A DNA stretch of 64,000 nucleotides, from positions 11,819,199 to 11,883,198 of the forward strand of contig OX453276.1 in NCBI GenBank assembly GCA_949710005.1. Direction: 5' to 3'. Shown here one piece after another: positions 27,046 to 37,300 of the stretch. Numbering within the stretch: the stretch's first letter is position 1; each line of letters starts with the position of its first letter. A program made the translations under genes and the position numbers. This DNA comes from Ricordea florida. Its lineage: Eukaryota; Cnidaria; Anthozoa; Corallimorpharia; Ricordeidae. The notes beneath the pieces were generated by a model. The model made no database searches. It was not told the DNA's origin and worked only from the letters and a program-made list of their open reading frames with translations.

Positions 27046-28494
27046 ATGGATCAATCCCACGAAATAGATCTTTGGTCTGTTATAAAAATAGCGTTTCCAA
27101 AAAAGACCGTAGAACATTTCGGTAAAACCTTAGAAAAAATTAAATTTCCGAAACAGAGCAATTTCCCCGATGCCCTACTTCTCCGCAGCCCGGACAAATA
27201 CCCCGTGTCTGCCGTTCCGTTCGCTGAAACAGGCTCTGAAATCACACCGCTGCTTCGAGAGCTAGAGATCTTTGTTGACCCTAAAATCTCTTTCCAAGCA
27301 GGAGTCCGAGACATATGGAAAGAAACAACTATTACACATCGCTCGGCAAAGGAGGCTCATCGTTGGCTTTCTTCTCCCACGTACGAATATTGGCCTCAGC
27401 AGCTGAACTTCGCCACATGGTGCGCAACTGCGGGGTGTGGGGTGTCGATTACCGACCCGACCAATAAAACCTTCCCGCCCATAGTTCAGGGGCTGCTTCG
27501 CTTCCACGTATACTTCACCGTCCGCCGTATCCTATTCGAGCTCGGCTACCCCCTCCCAGGAGACAAGGCGTTCCAAAAAACAAACAACCCATTTCGCAAG
27601 TCCGCCTTTGAAAGCCTCTGCATCGAATTCGGTCTGCCTAGAGCCCCCGACTTTCGTTGGAAGGGCGGACGAAACCACGGTCTTGGAGACGTGTTTATAA
27701 CTTACCCAAGCGAGGGTCCAAAGAACTTGCACGTCATCCGTGGCTATGACACCGAAGCAAACACATGGCCTGATAGCCTGAATCTCTTCTCAGATGAGGG
27801 TGGGAAAAAGAATCAAGGTAATCTGTTGACCTTTATCCGAAACGATGCCCACGGCGGAGCGCAATACAGCTGGTTTTCACCGAAAAAAGGTGAAGGTCTG
27901 ACGGAGGCTGGCATGGGGCGCCTCAATCGTAGTATCGAGGCTTTAGTTTATTGTGTTCTTGGCTCGCAAGTCAAAACCCGATCTACTATCGTGGGGGCGA
28001 GCGGCAGTGCTGTTGAGACCCGCCAAATGTTTAGACAACTTCTAGAGGAGACAATCGTAGTAAACGATATCTCCACCGGCATCCAGAACTGTCAAAGGGC
28101 TTTGTCCGACGCTCGAGCGCAGCTGAATCTGGCCGTGGCCCCAGGGCTCTGGTTGCTCCCCAGCCGGCTTGTTATTAATTCAAACAGCGTTCTCGGGTAC
28201 AACAATGAGCTCCAGAAAGCGACCAGCGATATGACTTTCGGGGTCAATCCGCGTGTGAACGAGCGGACACATAAGCGCACGCCGAAAATAAAAGCCCCAG
28301 TCCCCCTTGTCCCGAAAACAACACCGAAAACAAAAGCCCCAGTCCCCCTTGTATCGGAAACAACGCTGAAAATAGAACCCCCAGTCCCACTTGTCCCGAA
28401 AACTAAAGCCCCCGTAGCGCCGTCCGCGAACGAGCGAAATTTAGCTGCAGTCACTGTTGTGGCCGCAGGTGCGACTTGGTGGTTGTTTAGGTAG
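27046..28494 (+). CDS. Large conserved element protein of unknown function, element B (482 aa)
   Basis: 482 aa, homologous to 7004-8554. Same blocks: YWPQQLNFATWCATAGCG, FHVYFTVRRILFEL, FRWKGGRN.GLGD, DEGGKK..GNLLTFIRND, GRLNRSIEALVYC. The linker before the C-terminal anchor is built from three 14-16 residue Pro/Val/Lys repeats (KAPVPLVPKT-type). The final helix ends WWLFR. Ends overlapping the convergent 332-aa gene by 8 bp. Role unknown; the strong conservation between two otherwise divergent elements suggests a core virion function. Confidence 0.78.
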   Translation: MDQSHEIDLWSVIKIAFPKKTVEHFGKTLEKIKFPKQSNFPDALLLRSPDKYPVSAVPFAETGSEITPLLRELEIFVDPKISFQAGVRDIWKETTITHRSAKEAHRWLSSPTYEYWPQQLNFATWCATAGCGVSITDPTNKTFPPIVQGLLRFHVYFTVRRILFELGYPLPGDKAFQKTNNPFRKSAFESLCIEFGLPRAPDFRWKGGRNHGLGDVFITYPSEGPKNLHVIRGYDTEANTWPDSLNLFSDEGGKKNQGNLLTFIRNDAHGGAQYSWFSPKKGEGLTEAGMGRLNRSIEALVYCVLGSQVKTRSTIVGASGSAVETRQMFRQLLEETIVVNDISTGIQNCQRALSDARAQLNLAVAPGLWLLPSRLVINSNSVLGYNNELQKATSDMTFGVNPRVNERTHKRTPKIKAPVPLVPKTTPKTKAPVPLVSETTLKIEPPVPLVPKTKAPVAPSANERNLAAVTVVAAGATWWLFR

Positions 28495-29485
28495 ACTTCT
28501 TCTTATAGCGCTCGATGAGAAACACGACCACGGCTACGATCAAGAGCCAGGCGTTTTTGGCTAAGAAACCAACAACTTCTCCAGCCGTGCGGAAGAGGAA
28601 TGAGACAATGGCACCTATGGCCCCAGGTAGTAGCTCCCCGATCTTTTTTCCGATGGCCTTCAGTCCCCGCCCTACCCCTTGCGCTACGCCGGCGAGCCCC
28701 CGCTGTAAAGCCCCCAAGATAACCCCAATGACCGTTCCAGCCGCTACGAGAACCCCCAGGACCCCTACTCCGTACTTCTTGAAAATAGCCCGAACGCGGT
28801 CCCGCAGAGACATTCGCTCCTCAACGGCTTCACTTTCTCGCTCGAGTTCTTTAATCTCTTCCTCGCGCGCCGCAATCCGCGCCTCCAAAGCACGTCTATC
28901 TTCCGATGAAATATCGTGAGCGTCTCTTATCTCCTCATCCTGTAGGTTTTGCTGCTCGAGCTCCTGAGTTCTGGCGTTATTCCGTTCCAAGATCTCGTCC
29001 GTGGATGGTCCTAGACGTTCTTTCAATTCTTTAGAGAAGTTCTTCGTTAAATTTCCATCCTTGTTTTTAAGTTGGCGCCACATCGCGTTTTCGTCCAACC
29101 CATCACGAATCATAGTACGACCATCATCGCGCACGCCGATCTCGACTCCGTTAAGGTAGGGAAACTCGCTCTCCACCTCGAGCTTCGCATCTTCCAGCAT
29201 TCTTTGTAGGATTGGCTTCCCAGTAACAGGGTTGGTCACCATCTTCGTTTTTGGTCGTGCCCCCTGCAACAAGGACGAAAACGACGTTTCTGCTGTGGCA
29301 GGCTCACGGGGACGACCTCGCGGTCTTAAGTGATACATCCCGAATTGTTCTCCACCCTCCGGAAGATCGGCGGGGTCGAAGCTGGGGTTAGCCCTCCCAC
29401 CTTCAGCGCCACCGGGCTCATCAGGGTCGTCATCAGGGTCGTCATCAGGGGGTATCAAAGGCATCTCATCAGGGTTGATATCCAT
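28487..29485 (-). CDS. Coiled-coil and multi-TM structural protein, element B (332 aa)
   Basis: 332 aa, homologue of 4902-5894. Acidic Pro-rich N-terminus with a GARPKTK motif, long coiled coil (about 160-225), MSLRDRVRAIFKKYG, hydrophobic segment, Gly/Lys stretch and a C-terminal hydrophobic segment. Divergent from the capsid gene with only 34 bp between starts, containing TATACATA, which reads as TATGTATA on the other strand and could serve both genes. Confidence 0.75.
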   Translation of the reverse strand: MDINPDEMPLIPPDDDPDDDPDEPGGAEGGRANPSFDPADLPEGGEQFGMYHLRPRGRPREPATAETSFSSLLQGARPKTKMVTNPVTGKPILQRMLEDAKLEVESEFPYLNGVEIGVRDDGRTMIRDGLDENAMWRQLKNKDGNLTKNFSKELKERLGPSTDEILERNNARTQELEQQNLQDEEIRDAHDISSEDRRALEARIAAREEEIKELERESEAVEERMSLRDRVRAIFKKYGVGVLGVLVAAGTVIGVILGALQRGLAGVAQGVGRGLKAIGKKIGELLPGAIGAIVSFLFRTAGEVVGFLAKNAWLLIVAVVVFLIERYKKKST

Positions 29486-29519
29486 TTTTGTTTCTGCCTA
29501 TACATACAAGACAAATAAA
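29486..29519. promoter_or_regulatory. Divergent promoter, 332-aa gene and capsid gene
   Basis: 34 bp between two start codons, with TATACATA at 29500-29507 near the centre. So short a gap implies very short leaders in both directions. Confidence 0.4.
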
Positions 29520-30752
29520 ATGGCGTACATCTCCAAGAAGCTTGACCCAAGGGAGGAGCCGCGCAATTTGATGGCTGCAAAAGGAAATCGCGTCACCCAC
29601 CGCCTGACCTTCCATCCGAGCTCGGCGAAACCCAAAGAGATCTTGTACGTTGACATCCCCAGACTTCCCGCCGACACCGTCCTAGTCCCAGACACCCTAG
29701 CCCTTTTGGCCGAGGTGGAGCTAGGCGGAGCGTCGAAACACGCCAACAACCGCGTCGTCGATAACCTGGGGCGCTGCTTGATTCGGAGAAGGGAAGTCAA
29801 GATGGGTGATAAAACCCTAGAGGACCTGGAGCGAGCCGACCTTGTTGGAGTGTTCTCCGACCTGTGGCTTCCCACCGAAGAGCGTGCCAATCGCGTCGAA
29901 CAAGGGATCCAGACAACCGCGGTCAACAAAATCCGCTCAGAGGCCGGCGACAAAGGCGATGTGGCGGGGGACGTGTCAATTTCCGCGGCCTTCCCCAAGT
30001 ATCGGCTACCACTCGATCTCGAACTCCTGCGCACCCACGGCGCTCTCCATACGGCAAGTCTTCCACCGATTCGGTTGGAGCTCACACTCGCCGCCCCCGA
30101 AGATGTCATCAAAAGCTCGGATCCGACCAAGGTTGGCACCTACGAGCTCAAAAACATCGAATTGGTGTACCAAGTCATCCAGTCGCTCATTGTGGCGCAG
30201 TACATCCCCAGCGTGGTTCTCTACAACCGCATCTCGCACTACAAAGTGCTATCCTTCTCGAAGGCTACCGATCCAATTCTCACGGACAACATCCCCGCGC
30301 AACTCAAAAGCTTTGTGGGTGTCCTGTTCCTGTTCGTCAACCCGCACACCTCGGGAGCTCGAGAAAGCGAAGTCTTCCTGAACCCAGGCGTGACAAGGGT
30401 TGAGTTCGACTTAAACGGCGTCCCCGACAAACTTTACCCCAGAGGTATGCTACCCGCAGATATTTGGGAGACGGCGCGAGCCGGCGCAGAATGGTTGGTG
30501 CACCCCCAAGCTCCTCCACTCTCTGGGATCACCTCTACTTTGTTCTTCCATAACAAATACGGGATCTTCATCGATCTCCGCACGGCACGCGACCACCTTG
30601 TGCACGGCGACGGACAATCAGCCCTCGGTCCCGGAAAAAATCTTCAGTTCCGGATCTATCGAAAGACTGGCGGCAGTGGTAATGTCAACTGCCACGTCTT
30701 CCTCCTAGGTGACGCAGCATTCGACCTCAATAGCCAAGTCGTCTACTATTAA
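29520..30752 (+). CDS. Putative double jelly-roll major capsid protein, element B (410 aa)
   Basis: 410 aa, intact. Shares with the element A protein the N-terminal (T/R)LTF/ITL.PSSA.P pattern, R..QGIQ.., (R)SEAGDK, LPL....LR.HG, SF.GVLFLFV.P...GARESE.FLNPG(V/I)T...D(L/V).GVP..(L/I)Y..GM, FGIFIDLRT and GSG..(N/T)C..F. The size is close to minimal double jelly-roll capsid proteins. The A of the ATG is 14 nt after TATACATA. Followed by the ATPase after 21 bp. Confidence 0.72.
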   Translation: MAYISKKLDPREEPRNLMAAKGNRVTHRLTFHPSSAKPKEILYVDIPRLPADTVLVPDTLALLAEVELGGASKHANNRVVDNLGRCLIRRREVKMGDKTLEDLERADLVGVFSDLWLPTEERANRVEQGIQTTAVNKIRSEAGDKGDVAGDVSISAAFPKYRLPLDLELLRTHGALHTASLPPIRLELTLAAPEDVIKSSDPTKVGTYELKNIELVYQVIQSLIVAQYIPSVVLYNRISHYKVLSFSKATDPILTDNIPAQLKSFVGVLFLFVNPHTSGARESEVFLNPGVTRVEFDLNGVPDKLYPRGMLPADIWETARAGAEWLVHPQAPPLSGITSTLFFHNKYGIFIDLRTARDHLVHGDGQSALGPGKNLQFRIYRKTGGSGNVNCHVFLLGDAAFDLNSQVVYY

Positions 30753-30773
30753 TCACCTCCTTATATAGCCTAG

Positions 30774-31421
30774 ATGGATTTTCTCACCGACTTGATACCC
30801 GGCCACCTGCTTATAGTCGGTCCAACAGCTTCCGGGAAGTCGAGACTGGTTGTCGAAGCTCTCCGCGGACCTTTTCGAGGGAAGTTTCACGTCGTGTGCT
30901 TGATTTGCCCGACGTACGTCCACAACAAAACATATCGGGGATTTGCCCACAAAGACCCCGGCTTCGTAGCCCTGGCACCAGGGAACTCGGGCGGTGAGAT
31001 TGAAAAGTGTCTTCGACTCTGCACCGCGGTCTTCGAAGGGCGTGGCCAGGTGTTGCTTATTCTGGACGACTGCGCCGCCAGCGAAGACGTCAAAAAACAA
31101 CGCAGCGCTCTCGTAGAGCTGGCTTTCTCTGGCAGGCACAAGAATTTTTCAGTTTGGCTCCTGACCCAACAGTACACGAGCGTGGCAAAAGCCTTCCGGG
31201 AGAACGTAGCCGCGACGTTGTCTTTTTACAGTCCGAGCGAGCTCGATGGGAAAATACTTTGGGAAAACTACGGGGTAGGACATCCCAAGGAGGAGCGCCA
31301 CCAAATGCTATCCGCGCTCAAGGAGCATCCGTACGCCAGACTTTGCTTCCGTCTCCGCCATCCATTTGATATCGTGTTGGAAATCCCAGCTCCCAGCAAA
31401 ATTGTTTCGGCAGATATGTAG
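30774..31421 (+). CDS. A32-like genome packaging ATPase, element B
   Basis: 215 aa, intact. Walker A GPTASGKS at residues 16-23, Walker B (V)LLILDDC, followed by LAFSGRHK.FSVWLLTQQ and AKAFREN. Same length and motifs as the element A enzyme, with C-terminal RLCFRLRHPF. A TTATATAG box lies 6-13 nt upstream of the ATG. It would drive genome packaging. Confidence 0.93.
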   Translation: MDFLTDLIPGHLLIVGPTASGKSRLVVEALRGPFRGKFHVVCLICPTYVHNKTYRGFAHKDPGFVALAPGNSGGEIEKCLRLCTAVFEGRGQVLLILDDCAASEDVKKQRSALVELAFSGRHKNFSVWLLTQQYTSVAKAFRENVAATLSFYSPSELDGKILWENYGVGHPKEERHQMLSALKEHPYARLCFRLRHPFDIVLEIPAPSKIVSADM

Positions 31422-31423
31422 TC

Positions 31424-32056
31424 ATGGATGACACCGTGCTGGATGAAATTCTCCGCGAAGAAGGGATATGTCCCAGCGAGCCTCCCGTAGACGATTCTCG
31501 AGACGAACGAGAGGCGCTGGCTATTCTCGCGGCCGCGGGCAATACCAAGGAGTACTTGGGGAAAAAGCTGTCGCTGGGCGACGTCCACAAGCTCTCGAGG
31601 TAGGAGGTTGCTTCGCTCCATCTTCGTTACCAGGTGACCCTCGGAAAACAGGTCGAAAACAGTCTCTCTAGCGGGGTTTTGAAGGTCGCGTGCAAGGCGG
31701 TCGGCCATTTGTTGGGAGCAGTAGGGAAAAAACTGGATTCCGAGCAGGCACTGTTAACAGACCTCCAGCAGGATGCTCTGATCCGACGTGAGTTGAGCTA
31801 CGGAGCTGGCTGGATCGCTGTCAACGGAGGTCGTTTGGTGGCGCTAGTGGCTGCACTGGCTCATGTAGGTTGCCACACAGAGTCTGCGCTTTGCGTCGAT
31901 AGACTGTCCCACGCTGGAAGCTCGACGGCTGCAGACCCAGATGACTCCGTAAGCGGACTAAGTCCGTCGCAGACAGCGGGCACGAAGACTGCTAGCGATC
32001 CTGTGGTTCCTCTTGCAGAGTCTGTGTCCCACGCTGGAAGCTCGACGGATCGCTAG
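31424..32056 (+). pseudogene. Homologue of the 173-aa element protein, nonsense codon
   Basis: Starts 3 bp after the ATPase stop. Shares EALAILA..GNTKEYLG and LSLGD(V) with 3056-3577, then an in-frame TAG at 31601-31603; the same frame stays open downstream for another 150 codons with RYQVTLGK and GGRLVAL. The C-terminal extension contains two near-identical 22 bp repeats (about 31905 and 32026), absent from A. A re-initiating N-terminally truncated product cannot be excluded. Confidence 0.75.
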
Positions 32057-32106
32057 GGTTCCGCTAGCAATTTTTTGGTGTTTGTAGAGTATCTTGTCTG
32101 AAAGTG

Positions 32107-32574
32107 ATGGAAGAAGAAGATCGTATTACAGCGCCGGCCGCTCCCGTAGCTCCCAATAAGCAGAAGGATCCTAAGAAGGTCGCGGCCGGCCGAGCCCCCG
32201 CGGCTAGGAACAAAGAAGCTCGACAAGCTCTGGCTCGAGAGCGGGCTCGCGAGAGCCACGACGACGAACCACACCGAGCTACAACAAGCCTGTCTACGAC
32301 GCCGGAGGCTCGGCGCTCCTCCGGAGCAAGCTGGAGCTCTGTCAATTGGGGGCTACTGATTGCCGCAGGGAGCCTCTTCGCCAGTCTGTATAGTCTGTAT
32401 CTAGCGCATGTCAAGCAACCGCAGCAGCAGCCAAGTCTGCGACGCCCGCCACCCGAGCCTGCGCGGCTTTGCGAAATTATGGAACCGCAGCAGCAGCCAA
32501 GTCTGCGACGCCCGGAGGGCCAGCTTACTCACCCACCACCCGAGTCTGAGCGGCCTCGCGAAATTATGGAATAG
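32107..32574 (+). CDS. Basic single-pass membrane protein, element B (155 aa)
   Basis: 155 aa, homologue of 3804-4208: KDPKKVAAGR, an EARQALARERAR helix, one TM around residues 83-102 (WGLLIAAGSLFASLYSL), then a Pro/Gln-rich tail that repeats PQQQPSLRRP twice. Intact, although its neighbours on both sides are broken. Confidence 0.7.
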   Translation: MEEEDRITAPAAPVAPNKQKDPKKVAAGRAPAARNKEARQALARERARESHDDEPHRATTSLSTTPEARRSSGASWSSVNWGLLIAAGSLFASLYSLYLAHVKQPQQQPSLRRPPPEPARLCEIMEPQQQPSLRRPEGQLTHPPPESERPREIME

Positions 32575-32596
32575 ATTTTTGAATTGTATAGTCTCG

Positions 32597-32812
32597 ATGG
32601 ACAACAAAGTCGTCTCCACTGTTGTCGAAGCGGCAACTCTGACAGGCATTGCTGCTGGTATCGGTTAATTGGGGAAAAAGGTTCTCAAAACGCCTATGAT
32701 CTCGGACCCTTCCTCGTCGATTGAAAACTACGCGAAGTGGGTTGCAGTTCTCTCGGGAGCCGTCGCAGCTAGGCAATACTTAGTCGATAAAAAGATAATC
32801 CCAACTGAGTAG
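32597..32812 (+). pseudogene. Homologue of the 72-aa membrane protein, nonsense codon
   Basis: Opens like its element A counterpart (VVEAATLTGIAAGIG) and then meets TAA at 32666-32668, in frame. Reading resumes in frame with SDPSSSIENYAKWVAVLSGA to TAG at 32810-32812. A single base change at a Tyr codon is the simplest explanation. Confidence 0.7.
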
Positions 32813-32814
32813 AG

Positions 32815-33238
32815 ATGGCAACCATAGCGTTGATGCTTGGTGGGGCTATCTTGAACGCTACGGCCTTTGTAGGTGGGTCGTATCTCGCTCTGGCGATTTC
32901 TGGGAAAGGTCCCGATGCAATGGCGGCTGAGCGGAAGCGCCACGACAAAGCCTTGGAGAAGTACCAGGCTGACTGGGCTGCCTTTCAGAAACGCCGCGAG
33001 TAGGCTGGCAGATTGGGAAGTAGAGCAGGAACGCCTGCGAAATCGCGCTGACCAAGACACAGCCGCAACGAACCGCGCTCTCGACCTGTACGCTAAAACC
33101 CATCCTCGGCCAACAGCGGTTGATGCCCCTCAATGGAGCGATTATTACCGTCCTTCGAGTTCCCAACGAAGAGGTGAATTGGCCTATGTAGGGGGTGGGA
33201 TGCTCGCCATTGGGTATGCTGCTAGCCGATGGTTGTGA
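32815..33238 (+). pseudogene. Homologue of the 130-aa two-TM protein, frameshifted
   Basis: N-terminal TM (GGAILNATAFVGGSYLA) and a charged helix are in one frame, which stops at 33001-33003; the C-terminal half (ending SDYYRPSSSQRRGELAYVGGGMLAIGY) is in the next frame. One extra base near 33000 explains the break. Confidence 0.72.
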
Positions 33239-33275
33239 GACCACAATAGCTTTTTTCCGATGGAGCTATAGACTA

Positions 33276-34325
33276 ATGGAAGAGAAGCCTGGCTCTGCCG
33301 CATTAGCGTCGGCGCTGTCTGCGACGGACTTGGTCCGCTTCCGGAGCAAGCTGTCTGGCATCTACTACAGCCCCCAGGGCTATTGGAAGGGGCACGCCGC
33401 GTCGAAGAAGTTGGCGGACGCCGCTGGCGTCTCTGAAGAGACAGCCCTGGCTTGGCTAGAAAAACAGGCAATTTGGCAGATCTGCCTCCCGTCTCCACAG
33501 CGCATACCAAGACCGAGGTTCAATGTCTCAACACCAAACGAGGTTCATCAGGCCGATCTTCTATTTCTTCCCCACGACCGCCCGGGACGTGGACGGAAGC
33601 TTTACAAGTATGCTCTCACCGTGGTCGATGTTGCCTCGCGCTACAAGGAGGCTGAGCCGTTGGCTTCAAAGGAAGCGAGAGAAGTTGCAGGAGCGTTGGA
33701 GCGCATTTACAAGCGAAGCCCTCTCGAGTGGCCCAAGCTACTTCAAGTCGATCCAGGAAAAGAGTTCATGGGATCTGTCTTGCCGCTACTAGCTCGCCAC
33801 AATACAAAAGTCCGGCGTGGCCGGGTGGATATCCACCGAGACCAAGCGATCGTTGAGAGGTTCAACAGGACTCTAGCCGAGCGGTTGTTCGGTTACCAGT
33901 ACGCCCAGGAGATGCTTCTTCCCTAAGGAGAAAGATCGGTACAGTGGGTGGCTCGGCTGCCTGCTGTTGTCGCGGCTTTGAACAACGAACCAACGCGGTT
34001 GATCGGAAAAAAACCGCAGCATGCCATCGAATCCAAATCGGTGGTACAAAAACCTTCCGCCGTTGTACCGGGGAGGGCGGTTGGTTTGGAGGAGGAGAGA
34101 CTTTCCTCTGACTCCAGCGTACGATATTTATACCAGCCTGGTGAACAGGAGGGTGGGCGAAGACGCGCAACGGACCCAATTTGGAGCCTCGAGGTTCTTG
34201 AGCAAGAACGTGCGATTGTTCGGCCTGGCGAGCCTGTGGTCTACTATCTCAGAGACGGGCCCAAACGAGGCTTTGTCCGCGAGGAGCTGCAGGTAGTGCC
34301 TTGGAATACTGAATTACCCCCTTAA
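33276..34325 (+). pseudogene. Retroviral-type (rve) integrase, element B, nonsense codon
   Basis: From ATG 33276: a helical N-terminal domain, then the DDE core with D94 (HQADLLFLP), D159 (QVDPGKEF) and E194 (AIVERFNRT), exactly 35 residues from D159 to E194. An in-frame TAA at codon 217 (33924-33926) follows the catalytic core; the frame stays open to 34325 and would encode the C-terminal DNA-binding part (RRATDPIWSLEV, VYYLRDGPKRGF). Overlaps PolB tail to tail by 12 bp. The ATG at 33195 lies inside the previous gene, so 33276 is preferred. Confidence 0.92.
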
Positions 34326-37300
34326 GGTGTACTCAAGGGGTTCGGTGTGAATCCCGTCGGGTAAAACTCGTCTCTTGTCGTAGTAGGCGGAGAGCCCGAG
34401 TTTCTCCTGGTGGTACGTTGTCATCTTTCCGTGGTCCATCCGGAATCCCCGGTTTTCTGCCCGGTCGAGTGCTCCATACAGGGCTGCTTTGTAGCGCTCC
34501 CAGGTCAAGTCGTTGTCTTTTTTCGACATCCCCTTCGCCGAGGTTTTGCTTTTTCCTGTCCCATCGTCGACGTAGTACGCCTTGCTGCATAGAGCGATGG
34601 CCCGGGTTCCCTCGAACTCGAGTTTGAACAGGCCCGGCGTCCGACCACTCCACTTGTCCCAAGCCAGCCATTTCTTTTTGCAGCCCTCGAACTCTTCGCG
34701 GAGCTCGGGGGGGACGATGTCGTCCAGGTTTTTCCTGGCAATGCCCATGTACAGGCTATCGGTATCCATCTGTAGGAGCTCGAAGGATCTTCGGTCTACG
34801 AAATGGTCCAGGAAGTCGTAGTAGAATTCGAGCATCCGTAGTTTGGCTAGCTGATAGACTGTGATTCCGATTTGGAACGGGCGGGTGATTTCTATCTTCT
34901 GCTTCCTCCTGTGGATCTCGTAGGTGGAACCTATTTCGTCGAAGTCCTCGAACCAGGAAGAGCGGAGAGCACGATCGACAACCGCTTCGTCATCTGTGTA
35001 GGAGACCAATGTCTGGCGCTCCAGCGCCTCGATGAATTTACCGTAGCAGCTATTCCCTAGTAGTTTGAAGAGATCGGCGATTAGTGCTTTACCCTTGTTG
35101 GTATCCCCTTCTCGTCGAGCTTCTGTGACTTGGTCGACGAACCAGCCGAAGATCTTTTGCGGTTTGTAGTTGATCGTCCGGTACACCGCGGTGACAACTA
35201 AACCGTGGGCGAGGTACCAGCTGAGCAGAGGGGCGTACAACTGGATCTTCTTGGCCGACAAGGCGCCTACAAGCTTCGGATCTGTTGAGCGGGTTCGTCC
35301 CATTCGCTCTAGATAGTCCAGCATCTCTTGGGGGACATCCGTCTCGGGAACCTCCTTGCTGTAGAAGAGCGGGGGCATTTCTTCGAACTTTGGCCAGAGG
35401 TGTTCGGGGACCTCGATGTCAACCTCGGCGAACCCGAACCACCTTCCTTCTCGTATATCCCTCACAAATCCGTCGACATTGCTCGGCCTACTACAGTGGG
35501 TCACCGTTCCCTCCCCACAAGGCATAGGGGCTGCCATGGTAGAGAGGTATAGCGCGTTCGCGTCGTAGCCGAGGATGCGTCGACATTGGTGGGCCTGGGC
35601 CGTAGACTCGTATTGGTGCGACCGGATCCGCGAAACCCCCACCTCGTGGTAGCGGGTAAATACATTCGAAGGCCCTCCGACAACCGCCGCTTTGAGCATG
35701 TCGTACGCTTCTTTGTTGGGGGCATACAGCTCGGGCGGGTTGGGGCTGCAAAGTGTGCCTCGCAAGACGAACCTCATCGACACCCCAGGGAGACTTACCG
35801 CATCTTTGAAGATGTCGATTCCATACGCGGTGTAGAAGTCGCGCATTTTGGCCAGTGCTTCGACGAAGGGTCCCACGTCGAGATTGTTGTAGTAGCGGAG
35901 CCAGTCCGCGAAGGTCTGCATCCCCTTCTCCCGGAATACCCGCTTGCAGTCTCGATATTCCGAAAGGGAAAGAAGATATTTGCCTTTCAGTTTCGAAAAC
36001 CACTGTGGGTAGTCCGGTAGGCCAGGGAAGTCGAGCTTGTCGGGCGAGTCGAACCATTCGTACGGAAACCAAGACTTCGTGAGAGTGCAACCGTAGGCTT
36101 TGACCCAAGCATCGTAGGTTTTGCCAGGACCGATGTAGTTCAAAACGTCCAGAAATTTGAAGCCCGGAGTTGTGATAAACATAACCTGGTTTTCCTTACA
36201 CCCCACTTTGATGGACTGGTCGGTCGTCTTGCAGATTTCTGGGACGAAGTGGTTCCGGATCAAGTTCAAATCGTACTTCCCCGAATTGAATCCAAGCACA
36301 GGGACTTGGTCGCACCACTCTTCGATCGCTTCCCGATACTTTTTTGGTAAGAGCTCGATGGTGTCGGGCAGGAACCTCGCGTTAACATGTTCGCGTATCC
36401 GAACGGCCCGTCGTTCTAGCGCGCGAACAAATTCTTCGATCAACAACTCTGACTCTCGTACGCATAGGTGTTCGGGAGTCGGATCCAGGGTGTCTGATAT
36501 GGAGACGGAGATAGGAACGTGGTCTCCCTCTATAGTCAAATCGGCGGTCGGTTTTTTCGCACTGGACTTGTCGAGGTAACTCTCGAAGTCATACACGATC
36601 GCGTGGGGGTAGGTCTCGGTTTTTTGTTCGAGGATGCGATCTTTTCTCCAAGTTTTAGGCTCCTCGTGCTGCCACCGAACCACAAGGCGAAACCCTGCAG
36701 CTCGGATTTTGGCTTCTCGCTCGAGCGTCTGTTGGTATGCTATCTCGTGTGTAACAGGGCTGCCCTTTTTCTTGGAAAGATTCCGAAGTTGCTCCTGGCG
36801 TTGCTTCGGCGATGGGAAACAGCGTTTGCACCCGTGCCATAGGCACCCGTTGAATTGGAAGACGGTCTTTGAAATGGGATCATAACCGTCTACGGCGAAA
36901 CCTTCTATCACTCGTTCGCCTCCATGCCCACATAGCTGGTGATGGATATGGATCCCTCTGGTGCGGGCTTCATACTCGAGCCATTGGACGGCTTGGACGC
37001 TATCCCGTTTTTGTGGGTAGAAGGCCTTCTCAAAGGCAGACGGCGGAGCTTCCACTTTCTCTCCTTTGCAGACAACTTTTGTCTCACCTTGGGTGCAACG
37101 ATCTGCATGGCGATGGAGATGGCAGGACTTTGTGAACCTTGCATTACACTCCCCGCACACGAACTTTTTCACGAGTTTCTGGATGTCGTGAATGAGAAAC
37201 GCGTGCCCCTCGTAGACGCCGATCGTCATTGGTGGAGTGCCTACTTTTTCATAGTGAGCCGGGTGCCTCCGATGCAACCAATCTCCAGACTCTTGTGGTT

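Noticed and set aside
28515-28919. Plus-strand ORF opposite the 332-aa gene
   Set aside because: Antisense of a conserved coiled-coil gene; GC-rich sequence opens many false frames here.
29842-30403. Two further long plus frames inside the capsid gene of element B
   Set aside because: Low-complexity Arg/Ser-rich translations, overlapped fully by the conserved capsid frame.
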